A stretch of DNA of 64,000 nt from Halorubellus salinus (GCF_020567525.1 NZ_JAJCVI010000003.1:62001-126000), one strand, 5' to 3'. Shown: positions 39,608 to 47,677, counted from the stretch's first letter. The notes: generated by a model not told the origin, from the letters alone. Program-made: numbers and translations.

Positions 39608-40585
39608 TCAGGGGATCAGCAGTCCACCGGACGATGGCTGGAGCACGATGAAGTGGTTCCGTTCCACCTGGAGGCCCTCGCCGACGAACAGCCGCCACGC
39701 GTACTGCCCGGACTCCAGGTCCAGGGCGGTGAGGTCGACCTCGAAGACGTCGTCTTCGGGCGACTGCGTCCCCTCCTGCGTCGCGACGGGGTCGAAGTAG
39801 CTCTCGCCCACGTACAGCGCCACGTTCCACGACTCGTTGGTCGACGGCTGCCGCGTGACGTACAGCGTCTCCCGCGTCTGTTCGACCCCCCAGTGGTAGC
39901 GGATGCCGTAGACGAAGCCGCCGGTCGTCCCGATGCGCGTTCCGTCCTCGAGCAGTTCGATCACGTACTCGCCGAACGCTTGCGTCCGGAACAGGTCGGT
40001 GTCGCCTCGCCACGCACCCGCCAGCATGACGTCGTCCTGTTGGCCGACCGGTCCCAGTTCGATGGCCGACGGCGGTACGCCCTCGGCTTCGGCGTCGATG
40101 CTCCAGGTCGACACGCTGAACCGGTCGCTGTCGGCGTCCAGTTCGAACGTCGCTGCCTTGTCGAGCGTGACGTTCCGAACGCGGAGCGACCGATTCGTGC
40201 CGCCGCCGAACGCGACGCCGTCGTCCGGTATCGATGCGAAGTGAAGGTCCTGCGAGGTGTGGGTGCCGCCGCCGTCCGCTGGCCCCCAGCTGCTCCCGGA
40301 GCCGCCGCCGTGTTCGAGTAACTCCGGCGTACGATCGGCGGTCTGCTCGACGGCGACGGCCTCATCCGCAGCGAATCCGCCAGCGTACTCGAGCGCCTCG
40401 GACTCGGTCGCAAAGAGGCCGTCGGACTCCTCGCTGGTGGCCGTGGTGTCCGGTTCGCTCCCGGTCCGTCGTGTCGTCGTCCCAGTCGCCGTCCCAGTCG
40501 GCGTCGTCTCCCCACCGCTGTCCAGTCTGAGACAGCCAGCGACGGTCGACGCGGAGAGTGCAGCAACGAAATGTCGGCGGTTCAT
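39608..40585 (-). CDS. Tat lipoprotein of unknown function (325 aa)
   Basis: MNRRHF with RR at 3-4 and lipobox STVAGC (Cys18), then a Thr/Glu/Gly-rich linker to about residue 70. The rest is beta-rich (SLRVRNVTLDKAATFELDADS, GGFVYGIRYHWGVEQTRETLYV, WNVALYVGESYF, FEVDLTALDLESGQYAWRLFVG). I do not recognise a domain. The lipobox context CLRLDSGGE is close to CLRLDDGGT of the upstream gene (40636-41988), so the two may derive from one ancestor at the N-terminus or be co-evolved. They lie 50 bp apart on the same strand and could form a pair. Confidence 0.7.
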   Translation of the reverse strand: MNRRHFVAALSASTVAGCLRLDSGGETTPTGTATGTTTRRTGSEPDTTATSEESDGLFATESEALEYAGGFAADEAVAVEQTADRTPELLEHGGGSGSSWGPADGGGTHTSQDLHFASIPDDGVAFGGGTNRSLRVRNVTLDKAATFELDADSDRFSVSTWSIDAEAEGVPPSAIELGPVGQQDDVMLAGAWRGDTDLFRTQAFGEYVIELLEDGTRIGTTGGFVYGIRYHWGVEQTRETLYVTRQPSTNESWNVALYVGESYFDPVATQEGTQSPEDDVFEVDLTALDLESGQYAWRLFVGEGLQVERNHFIVLQPSSGGLLIP

Positions 40586-40635
40586 ACGGACACCTTCCAG
40601 TCGACCCTTATGAACGTTCGCCGTCGCGGAACGAG

Positions 40636-41988
40636 CTACGTCGTCCGGAGCGCCATCAGGTGGTACTTCCAGTCCTCGTTGGTCCGGTACATCACGTAGA
40701 CGTCGCCGTCGACGACCGCGGGCGTCATCGGAACTTCTGGCGTCGGAATCGACCACTGCGGGTCGCCCGTGTTCGCATCGACGGCCGCCAGACCCGGGTC
40801 GTTCCCCGTCGAACCGACGACGACCGTCTCGCCGACCCGAACCGGTGACCCCCTCTGGGACCGAGCGCCTCGCCCGGTGTATCGCCAGCGGCCGGTGCCG
40901 TCGGTGCCGAGACAGAAGAGGCCGTCCGACGTCCTGTACGTGACCGTGTCGTCCGCCGCGATCACCGAACAGTCGGTGCCGTTCAGCGTCTCGTACGTCC
41001 ATCGCGTCCCCCCAGATTCGGGGTCGAGCGCGAACAGCGACGGCGCGCCCCGGGTGTCGTTCGTCGTCGCGTAGACCGCGTTGTCCGTGACGGTGGGCGC
41101 CCCAGCGACCTGCGCGTCGATGGCGCGCCACAGCACCTCGCCAGTGCTCGCGTCGAGTGCCTGGACGCCCGCCGCAGCCCGCTCGTCCCCGGCGACGTAG
41201 ACGCGGCCGTTCCCCACGGCGCACGACCCGAGGCCGCGTTCGTCGAGTCTCGTCTCCCAGCGCGTCGTCCGGGAAGCGGTGTCGAGAGCCCAGACGACGC
41301 TCTCACCGTCGGTGTCACCGAGCCACGACGTCCCGTAGAGCGTCCCGTCCTCGTGCCGAACGGGACCCATGTTTCCCACGCCCGCCGCGGGTTTCACGCG
41401 CCACCGTTCTCGCCCCGTCTCCGCGTCGAACGCGAAGACGTGCCCGCCTTCCGTGCCGATATCGGCGGTGAAGTACACCGTCCCGTCGACGACGAGGGGA
41501 TTCCGGACGTTGATGACGTCCGACAGCGACGACTCGGTCGTCCACGCCTGCTCGCCGGTCGTGCGGTCGAACGCACGAAGCCCCTCTCGTCCCTCCCCAC
41601 CGGCGAAGACGTGCGAGTCCGAGAGCACGACCGCCGTCGAGACCGGGGCCACGTCCTCCTGTCGCCACGCGACGCAGGCAGCGGACGTCCCCACCGATTC
41701 CTCGGGGACGTACCCCGTGCTGGCAGCGTCGGTCTGTGGCCGGCCCCAGTCGTCCGTGGCCGCTCCCGAGAGCGACCGGTCGGCCGGACACGCCAGGTCC
41801 GCAAGCGTCGCCCGGGACGCCTCCGTCGACTCCTCGGTCTCGGTGGCCGTCGCCGACTCCGTCGCCGCTCGGGTCGCCGACTCGCGCTCCGTCGACGCTG
41901 CAGTGTCGGTCCCCCCGTCGTCCAACCGCAGACACCCCGTCAAGCCGACCCCCAGCCCAGTCGCCGTCAACATCGCCCGTCGCTTCAT
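40636..41988 (-). CDS. Tat lipoprotein with PQQ-type beta-propeller (450 aa)
   Basis: MKRRAM with lipobox GLTGC (Cys19), then a Thr/Ser/Ala/Glu-rich linker (to about residue 60) and about eight PQQ-like blades such as GREGLRAFDRTTGEQAWTTESS, GHVFAFDAETGRERWRV, SVVWALDTASRTTRWE and DNAVYATTNDTRGAPSLFALDPESGG. The TATA-like CTATACC is about 24 nt upstream, so it is a leaderless start. Fourth PQQ-propeller lipoprotein of the window, less close to the pair at 24950 and 27219. Confidence 0.87.
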   Translation of the reverse strand: MKRRAMLTATGLGVGLTGCLRLDDGGTDTAASTERESATRAATESATATETEESTEASRATLADLACPADRSLSGAATDDWGRPQTDAASTGYVPEESVGTSAACVAWRQEDVAPVSTAVVLSDSHVFAGGEGREGLRAFDRTTGEQAWTTESSLSDVINVRNPLVVDGTVYFTADIGTEGGHVFAFDAETGRERWRVKPAAGVGNMGPVRHEDGTLYGTSWLGDTDGESVVWALDTASRTTRWETRLDERGLGSCAVGNGRVYVAGDERAAAGVQALDASTGEVLWRAIDAQVAGAPTVTDNAVYATTNDTRGAPSLFALDPESGGTRWTYETLNGTDCSVIAADDTVTYRTSDGLFCLGTDGTGRWRYTGRGARSQRGSPVRVGETVVVGSTGNDPGLAAVDANTGDPQWSIPTPEVPMTPAVVDGDVYVMYRTNEDWKYHLMALRTT

Positions 41989-42076
41989 GGAGAAGCCCAC
42001 CGAAGGACGCGGTATAGGAGTTTTGGGCAACCCGCTCGACGTCCGGGAGCGGGCAGGCTCTCGAAGCCGTCGACGC

Positions 42077-44404
42077 TCAGTCCTCGCCGTAGCTACCGAT
42101 GCTGGCGTCGGCGTGCCCGTGGACGGCGTCGCGGACGTCCTCGCGGGTCCAGTCGAGCGGCCCGACGACGTCGGCGACGGCGCGCACGACCTGGGTGGCG
42201 TAGTGGTCGGTGTCGTACCGGTCGACGTCCTCGCTGGCGAGGCGGACGCGCTCTCTGGTCGTCTTGTCGGCGTCGACGACGACGTACGCGACGTCGCGGC
42301 CGGGGCCGGCGGGGACGCCCCGTTCGCGGGCCCGGTCGAGCGCGGCGGTGGCGTCCGTGTACCGCTGGTAGGCGTCGGCGGGTTTGCTGGTGCGGCGGCG
42401 CGCGACGAGACGGTCGGGGTCGACGCCGCCCCGGCGGAGGCGGTCGACGGCCTCGCGCGCTCGCTCGGCGACCGCCTGTGGGTCGTCGGTCGCGTCGAGC
42501 ACGCGCAGGCACTCGCGCTGGACGTCGGCGACGAACTCGGGGGTGTTCCGGCGACGCGCGGCGACGCCGCGGAGCTTGAACGCATCGCCGAACGCGTCCG
42601 CGTCACCCGCTGGGACCGCGTCGGGGGCGTCCGCGCGCTTCGCGACGTACTTCGTGAGCGCCCCACCCTCCTCGTCCGCGAGCGGGCAGAACGCCACCCA
42701 GTCGTAGCGGGCCTCGTGTTCGAGGCAGATGCCGACGTCGTCGGTTATCTCGCTCGCGAGCGCGGAGAGCGGTTCGCGGTCGGCGTCGTCGACGTCGGGC
42801 GCAGGCGTCACCCAGATGGAGTCGACGATACCGTGGAGGACGCGCCACCCGCCCGCCTCGAGTCGTTCCTTCGCGGAGAGCAGTATCTCGCGAGCGTACG
42901 CGTTGATGGCCTCGTGGCACTCGATGCGGCCGAACTTCGCGTTCGAGAACGCCTGGTAGCCGAAACAGGAGACGAGGATCCACTTCAGCGCCGACGACCG
43001 CCCTTCGAGTGCCGCGATCCGGTCGCGGTCGGGGTCGTCGCTCGCGCGCTCGGCGGCAATCTGGGCCTTGTACTCGTCGCGGTCGTCGACGATGGGCTGG
43101 AGGACCTCGGGAAGGTAGCCGTCGCGGTCGCAGACCGCGTACCCGAGGCCGGGGACGTCCTCGCGGTGGCGGTGGCACGCACAGCGGATGGTGTCCGGGG
43201 AGACGTTCCGCGTGCAGATGATATTCGGGTAGAGACTCGAGAAGTCGAGCTCGTGGACGTCCTCGTGGCGGCCGACGGCGGGCGAGAGCGTGAGGCCGCC
43301 GCGGTCGGCGTCGTGCAGCGTTCGCATCGACGCGAACTCCTCGTGACGCCACGCGTGCCACGGGACGACGACGTCGCGCTCGCGAGCTTCGCGTATCTGG
43401 ATGGCGGTGAGGACGTTCCCGATGCTCGCCCACGCGGCCTCCTGGAGGGGTTTGTGCGAGCGCGCGACGAGGTCGAGGACGCCGTCGACGCTCGTCTCGT
43501 TCACGAAGAACGTGTTCGACAGGTCGACGATGGCACGCCCCGGAACGGCGTACCGCGCCGGCGAGTGCCCGACCTGGCCGTAGCTCGTGAACGTCGACTC
43601 GCCCGCGAGCTCGCGGTACCCCGGGCGACGGCCGAGCGCGTACTCGTCCGCCGAGTCGTCGGTCGCCGCCGCGGGCCCGCTAGCGTGCTCTGCCGCCGCG
43701 AAGAGCCGCGGGACGAGCTTCGCGGTGTCGAGCACGAGCACGTCCGGGTCCGCGGCCGCGATCCGGGACTCGACGGCGGCCGCGACCGCCGCGGGGTCGC
43801 CAGAGACGCGGTCGCCGTTGACGACGAGCGCCTCGTACGCGTCGCTCCCGCGCTCGCCCTCGGGGACCTCGACCCCGAACGTCGTGGGGTCGCGCGCCGG
43901 CGTCGGGTCCGTGGGCGTAGGCGCGAACTCGCCGTCGTCGTTCCGCACGCGACGACTGGAGCCGGCGCCGCCCGCGACCCGCCCGCCACCCTCGCCGAGC
44001 GCGTCCAGATGATACCGGAATCCCGGGGAGAGGTCGACGTCGTAGCACGCGAAGTCCCCCGTCGGCGCGACCTCGTGCGCCTGCCGTGCGAGCGACCGCA
44101 CGCGGTCGACGTGCGTCGCGTCCACCGCCAGCAGCCGCTCGGGCGGCCGCCCGAAGTACGTGCGCTTGTGGACGAACGACGTCCCGAGCACGTCCGGGTG
44201 CGCCTCGTAGTGCGCGCGCAGGTCCACGAACCGCCCGCGGTCGGCCGCGCCGTCGCGCAGCCGGCCGTCGCCGTCGCGACGCCCGCGGACGCCCACGTAG
44301 AACCGCGGCGCGTACGCTCGCGTCACCGCGGACGCACCACCGTCGGGGTCGAGCGTCCACGCGCGAACGCGGCCGTCGTCCCGGAAGTCCGTGACGAACG
44401 CCAC
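42077..44404 (-). CDS. polB2: PolB2-family B-type DNA polymerase with altered active-site motifs
   Basis: 775 aa. The palm is recognisable: motif A DFSSLYPNII (387-396), motif B region ALKWILVSCFGYQAFSNAKFG from Lys474, and motif C HGIVDS around Asp528. Canonical motif C is YGDTDS, so the first Asp is Ile here while the second is kept. The N-terminal half lacks a convincing exonuclease DIE motif. Archaeal PolB2 proteins are known for damaged catalytic motifs, and the Sulfolobus islandicus relative (Dpo2) has been linked to DNA-damage-induced mutagenesis. It follows the coiled-coil gene by 2 nt and is probably in one transcript with the leader ORF under the TTTCCGGAAA promoter. Confidence 0.88.
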   Translation of the reverse strand: MAFVTDFRDDGRVRAWTLDPDGGASAVTRAYAPRFYVGVRGRRDGDGRLRDGAADRGRFVDLRAHYEAHPDVLGTSFVHKRTYFGRPPERLLAVDATHVDRVRSLARQAHEVAPTGDFACYDVDLSPGFRYHLDALGEGGGRVAGGAGSSRRVRNDDGEFAPTPTDPTPARDPTTFGVEVPEGERGSDAYEALVVNGDRVSGDPAAVAAAVESRIAAADPDVLVLDTAKLVPRLFAAAEHASGPAAATDDSADEYALGRRPGYRELAGESTFTSYGQVGHSPARYAVPGRAIVDLSNTFFVNETSVDGVLDLVARSHKPLQEAAWASIGNVLTAIQIREARERDVVVPWHAWRHEEFASMRTLHDADRGGLTLSPAVGRHEDVHELDFSSLYPNIICTRNVSPDTIRCACHRHREDVPGLGYAVCDRDGYLPEVLQPIVDDRDEYKAQIAAERASDDPDRDRIAALEGRSSALKWILVSCFGYQAFSNAKFGRIECHEAINAYAREILLSAKERLEAGGWRVLHGIVDSIWVTPAPDVDDADREPLSALASEITDDVGICLEHEARYDWVAFCPLADEEGGALTKYVAKRADAPDAVPAGDADAFGDAFKLRGVAARRRNTPEFVADVQRECLRVLDATDDPQAVAERAREAVDRLRRGGVDPDRLVARRRTSKPADAYQRYTDATAALDRARERGVPAGPGRDVAYVVVDADKTTRERVRLASEDVDRYDTDHYATQVVRAVADVVGPLDWTREDVRDAVHGHADASIGSYGED

Positions 44405-44406
44405 GC

Positions 44407-44931
44407 CTACGCACCCCCCTCGCCGTCGTCCGCGCCGTCCAGCATCTCGCCGTCGTCACCCGAGCAGTCGACGTCGGGTACCTCCGCGTCGCCGAGGCGG
44501 TTCGCGAGCGCGGTCACCGCCGGCGGGTAGTCCGCCGCATCGAGCTGGTGGTCGAGCGCCGCCGCGTCAACCGCCGCCTCGACGTCGTCCACGCGACCCT
44601 CGATGCGCTCGATTCGTCCGTCGATCCGGTTCAGGCGGCCATCGATTCGGTCCAGGCGGTCCGCGACCGCCGCGAGCTCGTCCGCCAGCCCCTCGCGCTC
44701 GCGCTCGGCGTCGTCGTGCCGGCGCTCCTGTTCGAGCGCGATACCGATGAGCGCCGCGACGAGCGGGTTCCGGTGGTTGCGAGCGCCGGCGGCGTCGGCG
44801 TGCCCGCGAGCGTACCCGAACAGGCGGTCGAAGCGCTCGCGGTCCCGGCGGCGGAGCGCTCTCCGGTACGGCGACCAGCGGTCCTCGATGGCCGACAGCG
44901 CATCGCGGTACGTCGGGTTCGTTCGTCCCAT
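44407..44931 (-). CDS. Coiled-coil protein partner of PolB2
   Basis: 174 aa. N-terminal third conserved-looking: MGRTNPTYRDALSAIEDRWSPYRRALRRRDRERFDRLFGYARGHADAAG, then NHRNPLVAALIGIALEQERR. Residues about 75-125 are a heptad coiled coil (LDRIDGRLNRIDGRIERIEGRVDDVEAAV), a short possible membrane-free trimer or dimer stem, and the tail is acidic. ATG 44931 overlaps the stop of the 39-codon leader ORF (TGATG), and the stop is 2 nt before polB2. I recall this family next to polB2 in other haloarchaea. Likely a structural or tethering subunit for the polymerase; function inferred. Confidence 0.75.
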   Translation of the reverse strand: MGRTNPTYRDALSAIEDRWSPYRRALRRRDRERFDRLFGYARGHADAAGARNHRNPLVAALIGIALEQERRHDDAEREREGLADELAAVADRLDRIDGRLNRIDGRIERIEGRVDDVEAAVDAAALDHQLDAADYPPAVTALANRLGDAEVPDVDCSGDDGEMLDGADDGEGGA

Positions 44932-45050
44932 CACGCACCACCCCCGCGAGCGCGGCGAACGGTCGGGCGGGCGAACGCACGGCTGACTGTCGAGCGAGCG
45001 ATGCGAGACGGCGAGTGGAGGCGGTCATCGATGCGGGACGAATGCTGCAT
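44931..45050 (-). CDS. 39-aa leaderless leader ORF upstream of the PolB2 operon
   Basis: ATG at 45050 lies 28 nt after a TATA-like CGTTACG (centred near 45078) inside the 39-bp block shared with the RecA-like gene. The 40 codons run without stop to 44931, where the TGA overlaps the ATG of the coiled-coil gene by one base. The peptide is Arg/Ser-rich (MQHSSRIDD ... RRARGGGA). Without it the coiled-coil ATG would be about 120 nt from the transcription start, with no clear ribosome-binding site. It could be a translation-coupling leader or a small basic protein. Purely a sequence prediction. Confidence 0.5.
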   Translation of the reverse strand: MQHSSRIDDRLHSPSRIARSTVSRAFARPTVRRARGGGA

Positions 45051-45076
45051 ACGCGACGAGACGACCACCAGGCACG

Positions 45077-45115
45077 TAACGCGAGGCGTGTCGTTTCCGG
45101 AAACTTCCGGAAAGC
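45077..45115 (-). promoter_or_regulatory. Promoter/operator block of the PolB2 operon (39 bp, shared)
   Basis: Identical base for base to 47127-47165. In transcription order: a CTTTCCGGAAG palindrome, then GTTTCCGGAAAC (45093-45104), then a spacer ending in the TATA-like box CGTTA. It lies 28 nt before the leader ATG at 45050. The operators are immediately upstream of the TATA box, in the BRE position. Confidence 0.75.
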
Positions 45116-45166
45116 ACGATTCCGGCGGCGGCGCCGTCGCTACGGGGCTCTACGTCCAGTTCCGGG

Positions 45167-45178
45167 GTTTCCGGAAAC
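45167..45178. promoter_or_regulatory. Third GTTTCCGGAAAC palindrome
   Basis: A perfect 12-bp palindrome 52 bp upstream of the shared block and 26 bp beyond the end of the 98-aa gene (45205). A looping or cooperative site is possible. Confidence 0.6.
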
Positions 45179-45204
45179 GGTGCGTCGACGACCGAACGCC
45201 GGCC

Positions 45205-45501
45205 CTACTCGTCGGATGCCTCGGCGTCGTCGGTCGCGTCCGCGGCGTCGTCGGACGCGTCCCCGTCGGCCGCGGTCATCGCCTCGCCGAACGCTCGCAC
45301 GCGCTGTTCGTGCTCCGGGGAGGTCTCCGTCTCGCGGGCGCTCGCCAGTTGCGCGTTCACGACGCGGTTCTGTTCCGCGCCCCAGACCTCCGGGGGCTGC
45401 TCGCGGACGTACGCGACCCAGCGTTTGACGTCCTCGAGCCGCGACGCTCGGTTCGCGCGATGCTTCGCGTCGAGCGCGTCAGATCGACTGGAGTCGCTCA
45501 T
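45205..45501 (-). CDS. Small acidic protein, partner of the nucleotidyltransferase
   Basis: 98 aa: charged helical N-half (LDAKHRANRASRLEDVKRWVAYVREQPPEVWGAEQNRVVNAQLASAR), with an Asp/Ala-rich tail (DASDDAADATDDAEA). No known domain. It overlaps the 3' end of the nucleotidyltransferase gene by 23 bp on the same strand, so translation is coupled, as in two-gene toxin-antitoxin pairs. The helical part could be the neutralising partner or an unrelated subunit. It stands directly between the MNT gene and the PolB2 promoter. Confidence 0.65.
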   Translation of the reverse strand: MSDSSRSDALDAKHRANRASRLEDVKRWVAYVREQPPEVWGAEQNRVVNAQLASARETETSPEHEQRVRAFGEAMTAADGDASDDAADATDDAEASDE

Positions 45502-46081
45502 ACTCGTCTGTCACCCCGAGTCGCTCGCTCCACGTTTCGAGGTGCGTCGCCCTAAGGCTTTCCTCGAACAGCGCGTACAGGTGCGCCGCGTCCTCGAAGT
45601 CCTTCTGCGCGCCGAGCCGGAGCTTGTACGCGATCTGGAGTTCGAGCGGGCCGACGGGTATCGTCGCGTCGCCGACGTGCGCGTCGATGGCGTTCGACAG
45701 CGACGCCCGGTCGAACTCGTCCGTCGGGAACTTGACCTCCAGGTGCGGGGTCATCTGGCCGTCCGGCGCGACCCAGATGTTCGTCCCGACGTCGAGGTTC
45801 CCGTGGAGGTCGTCGAGCGGCGCCGCCGGCCCCCAGTAGCCCTCGTCCTCGAGGGTCGCGACGAGCTCCTCGGCCTCGTCGGTGGACAGCGGTTCGACGA
45901 GGACGTCGATGTCGTCGGTCGCGCGCGCTCGTCCGGTGAGGATGGCGACGTACCCGGCGACGAACGCGTGCTCGACGTCGAGTCGCGAGAGGACCGTCGA
46001 GAAGGCGATCGCGAGGTCGTCGAGGTCGTTCGGTGGTCGCTCGACCACGAGTTCGCCCTCGCGCAGTGTCACGCCGCCCAT
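45479..46081 (-). CDS. Nucleotidyltransferase-fold protein (MNT/AbiEii/DUF6036-like)
   Basis: 200 aa. Nucleotidyltransferase core: HAFVAGYVAILTGRARATDDIDVLVEPLS, where GY..I replaces the usual GS/GG pair and D-x-D is intact in DDIDVLV. Then LEDEGYWGPAAPLDDLHGN and HLEVKFPTDEFDRASLSNA, ending with LELQIAYKLRLGAQKDFEDAAHLYALF, the typical DUF6036 tail. Such proteins occur as toxins or antitoxins that transfer nucleotides (AbiEii, MNT). ATG 46081 has TATA-like CTTTATACC about 26 nt upstream. It is not preceded by the GTTTCCGGAAAC operator. The next gene overlaps its end. Confidence 0.8.
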   Translation of the reverse strand: MGGVTLREGELVVERPPNDLDDLAIAFSTVLSRLDVEHAFVAGYVAILTGRARATDDIDVLVEPLSTDEAEELVATLEDEGYWGPAAPLDDLHGNLDVGTNIWVAPDGQMTPHLEVKFPTDEFDRASLSNAIDAHVGDATIPVGPLELQIAYKLRLGAQKDFEDAAHLYALFEESLRATHLETWSERLGVTDEYERLQSI

Positions 46082-46146
46082 ACGTCGCCTTGCGCGGGCA
46101 ACGGTATAAAGAACGGTCCCGTCGTCGATGCCAGCGCGCGGTGCGT

Positions 46147-47100
46147 TCAACGGCCGTGCTGCCAGGGTGAGAGCAGGTGTTCGTGGGCGGTGCCGTGACC
46201 GCGTGCGCCGTCGGCGAGGCCGCCGTCGGCGTCGCCGAACCGGGTCGTGGCCGCGCTCGGACCGGGTGCGCTGGCGGCGTCGGCGTTCGCGGCCGGCGTC
46301 GCGCCGGCGGGTTCGACGCCGGCGGCGCTGGCGCGCTGGTGGAGGACGGTCCGCCAGTACGAGAGCGTCGTCTGGAGGGTGCCGTCGGCTTGCGGGTAGA
46401 CGAGCGTCTCGGCGTCGTCGCCGACGAACCGCGGCCCCTGCGCGGTCCGCTCGCAGCGCAGACGGTGGTCGGCGGTACGGTCGACGATGTCCGCGAACGC
46501 GTCGGCGCTGGTGGCGTCGACGGTGCCGGCGCCGGCAGCGGTCGCGTCCCGGTCGCCGGTGCGCGTGAGGAGGACGGGCGCGTCGTAGGTGTCGGCGTAC
46601 CGGCGGAGGCGGGCGAGCGTTCGCGCGAGCAGCTGGTGGGCGTGCTCGCGGGGGAGGTCGTCGGCGTCGCGATAGCGACCGTCGACGACGGGGGCGACGA
46701 GGAGCGCGGGCGCGTCCACGGCGTCGTCGCGAGCGACGAGGTCGGTTGCGGCGTCGGGAACGTCCGCGACGGCGGCGTGATGCTGGTAGGGCGTGAACCC
46801 GCGGGCGACGTGGACGCGTTCGAGGAGCCGCCACGTCGGCGCGACCCTGGCGAGCGTCGTAGTGCGCGCGCACCCGGCGGTGTCCACCCAGAGCGCGGGG
46901 CCGTCGTGCGTGAGGAGGTGGTCGAGCGCGAGCGACTGGAGGACGGGGACGCCGCGGCCGTCGACGTCCAGGAGCGTGACGCCGTCGTCGAGCGACGGCA
47001 GCACGGGGTCGAGCTGGTCGTCGGCGGCGAGCGCGCGCTCGTTCCGGTCCGCGCCGCGCTCGGGCTGGGTCGGCGCGTCCTGCTGGGTCGAGTCCTGCAT
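46147..47100 (-). CDS. RecA/RadA-like protein lacking a Walker A motif
   Basis: 317 aa from ATG 47100. The middle resembles the RadA/RadB ATPase core: TLLDVDGRGVPVLQSLALDHLL where the P-loop should be, but without GxxGxGK(S/T). Then ALWVDTAGCARTTTLARVAP, ALLVAPVVDGRYRD in place of Walker B and REHAHQLLARTLARLRRYADTYDAPVLLTRTG, which is the RadA/RadB helix and strand ending in the T-N/R region. An inactive RecA fold is known for the bacterial mutasome protein ImuA, which works with ImuB and DnaE2; by analogy this may load or organise PolB2 (inference). Its TATA-like GTTAAC (47125-47130) is 27 nt upstream, inside the shared block. Confidence 0.68.
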   Translation of the reverse strand: MQDSTQQDAPTQPERGADRNERALAADDQLDPVLPSLDDGVTLLDVDGRGVPVLQSLALDHLLTHDGPALWVDTAGCARTTTLARVAPTWRLLERVHVARGFTPYQHHAAVADVPDAATDLVARDDAVDAPALLVAPVVDGRYRDADDLPREHAHQLLARTLARLRRYADTYDAPVLLTRTGDRDATAAGAGTVDATSADAFADIVDRTADHRLRCERTAQGPRFVGDDAETLVYPQADGTLQTTLSYWRTVLHQRASAAGVEPAGATPAANADAASAPGPSAATTRFGDADGGLADGARGHGTAHEHLLSPWQHGR

Positions 47101-47126
47101 GGTTGAGGGAACGACCGCGGTCGGGT

Positions 47127-47165
47127 TAACGCGAGGCGTGTCGTTTCCGGAAACTTCCGGAAAGC
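47127..47165 (-). promoter_or_regulatory. Promoter/operator block of the RecA-like gene (39 bp, shared)
   Basis: Identical to 45077-45115. It contains GTTTCCGGAAAC (47143-47154), a flanking CTTCCGGAAAG (47154-47164) and a TATA-like CGTTAACC 27 nt before the ATG at 47100. It makes the RecA-like gene and the PolB2 unit a putative regulon. Confidence 0.78.
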
Positions 47166-47216
47166 GGCAGTCCCCGGTTCGTCGGCTGTCAGCGCCCGCG
47201 AGGAACGCGAATGGAC

Positions 47217-47227
47217 GTTTCCGGAAA
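47217..47227. promoter_or_regulatory. Third GTTTCCGGAAA site upstream of the RecA-like gene
   Basis: GTTTCCGGAAA followed by G: an 11-base match to the palindrome, with the last C missing. It is 52 bp upstream of the shared block, the same distance as the third site on the PolB2 side (45167). It also lies 73 bp before the divergent gene at 47300 and could affect both. Confidence 0.6.
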
Positions 47228-47299
47228 GCGCCCGCGGGCGCCGGCGGCGGCGATGACGACGGGACAAGATACCTAAGCGAGGCCGCGGAACCGTCACCC

Positions 47300-47677
47300 A
47301 TGCGTCACGTTCCGGACCCGAACGCGGACGACGTGAAGACGCTCATGCCGATAGCTGCGGTCCTCCTGCTCGTCGCCGCCGTCGGCGGGTTCCTCCTCGT
47401 CGGGAGCGGCGGCCCGGTCGCGGTGACGGCGACCGCCGAACCCCGCGACGCACCACTGAATCCACCGGCGGAGACGTACGAGGTCTCCGAGTTCGAGGCT
47501 GGTCATCCGGTCCGCGAGGCGGCGGTCGCGGCGCACGACCGGAACGCGTCCGTCACGGTCAACGGCACGATCACCGACCGGTCGAGGGTGAACGTCGGCA
47601 GCGGCGTCGACTCGTCGACGCTCTACGTCCGCGTCGACGGCGACATCGTCACCGTCGAGGTTCGGAAACGCGGCTAG
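47300..47677 (+). CDS. Single-pass membrane protein of unknown function
   Basis: 125 aa. A short acidic N-terminus (RHVPDPNADDVKTLMP) is followed by one strong helix (IAAVLLLVAAVGGFLLVGSGG) and an outside domain rich in beta (VREAAVAAHDRNASVTVNGTITDRSRV ... VDGDIVTVEVRKRG). TATA-like AAGATACC lies 28 nt before the ATG at 47300, so it is leaderless. It is divergent from the RecA-like gene; shared control with it is possible because the third operator lies between. No family recognised. Confidence 0.7.
   Translation: MRHVPDPNADDVKTLMPIAAVLLLVAAVGGFLLVGSGGPVAVTATAEPRDAPLNPPAETYEVSEFEAGHPVREAAVAAHDRNASVTVNGTITDRSRVNVGSGVDSSTLYVRVDGDIVTVEVRKRG

Noticed and set aside
41369-44530. Very long plus-strand frame opposite PolB2
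   Set aside because: It is an antisense shadow of a GC-rich coding strand. Its Arg/Val-rich composition has no domain, while the minus strand has clear polymerase motifs.
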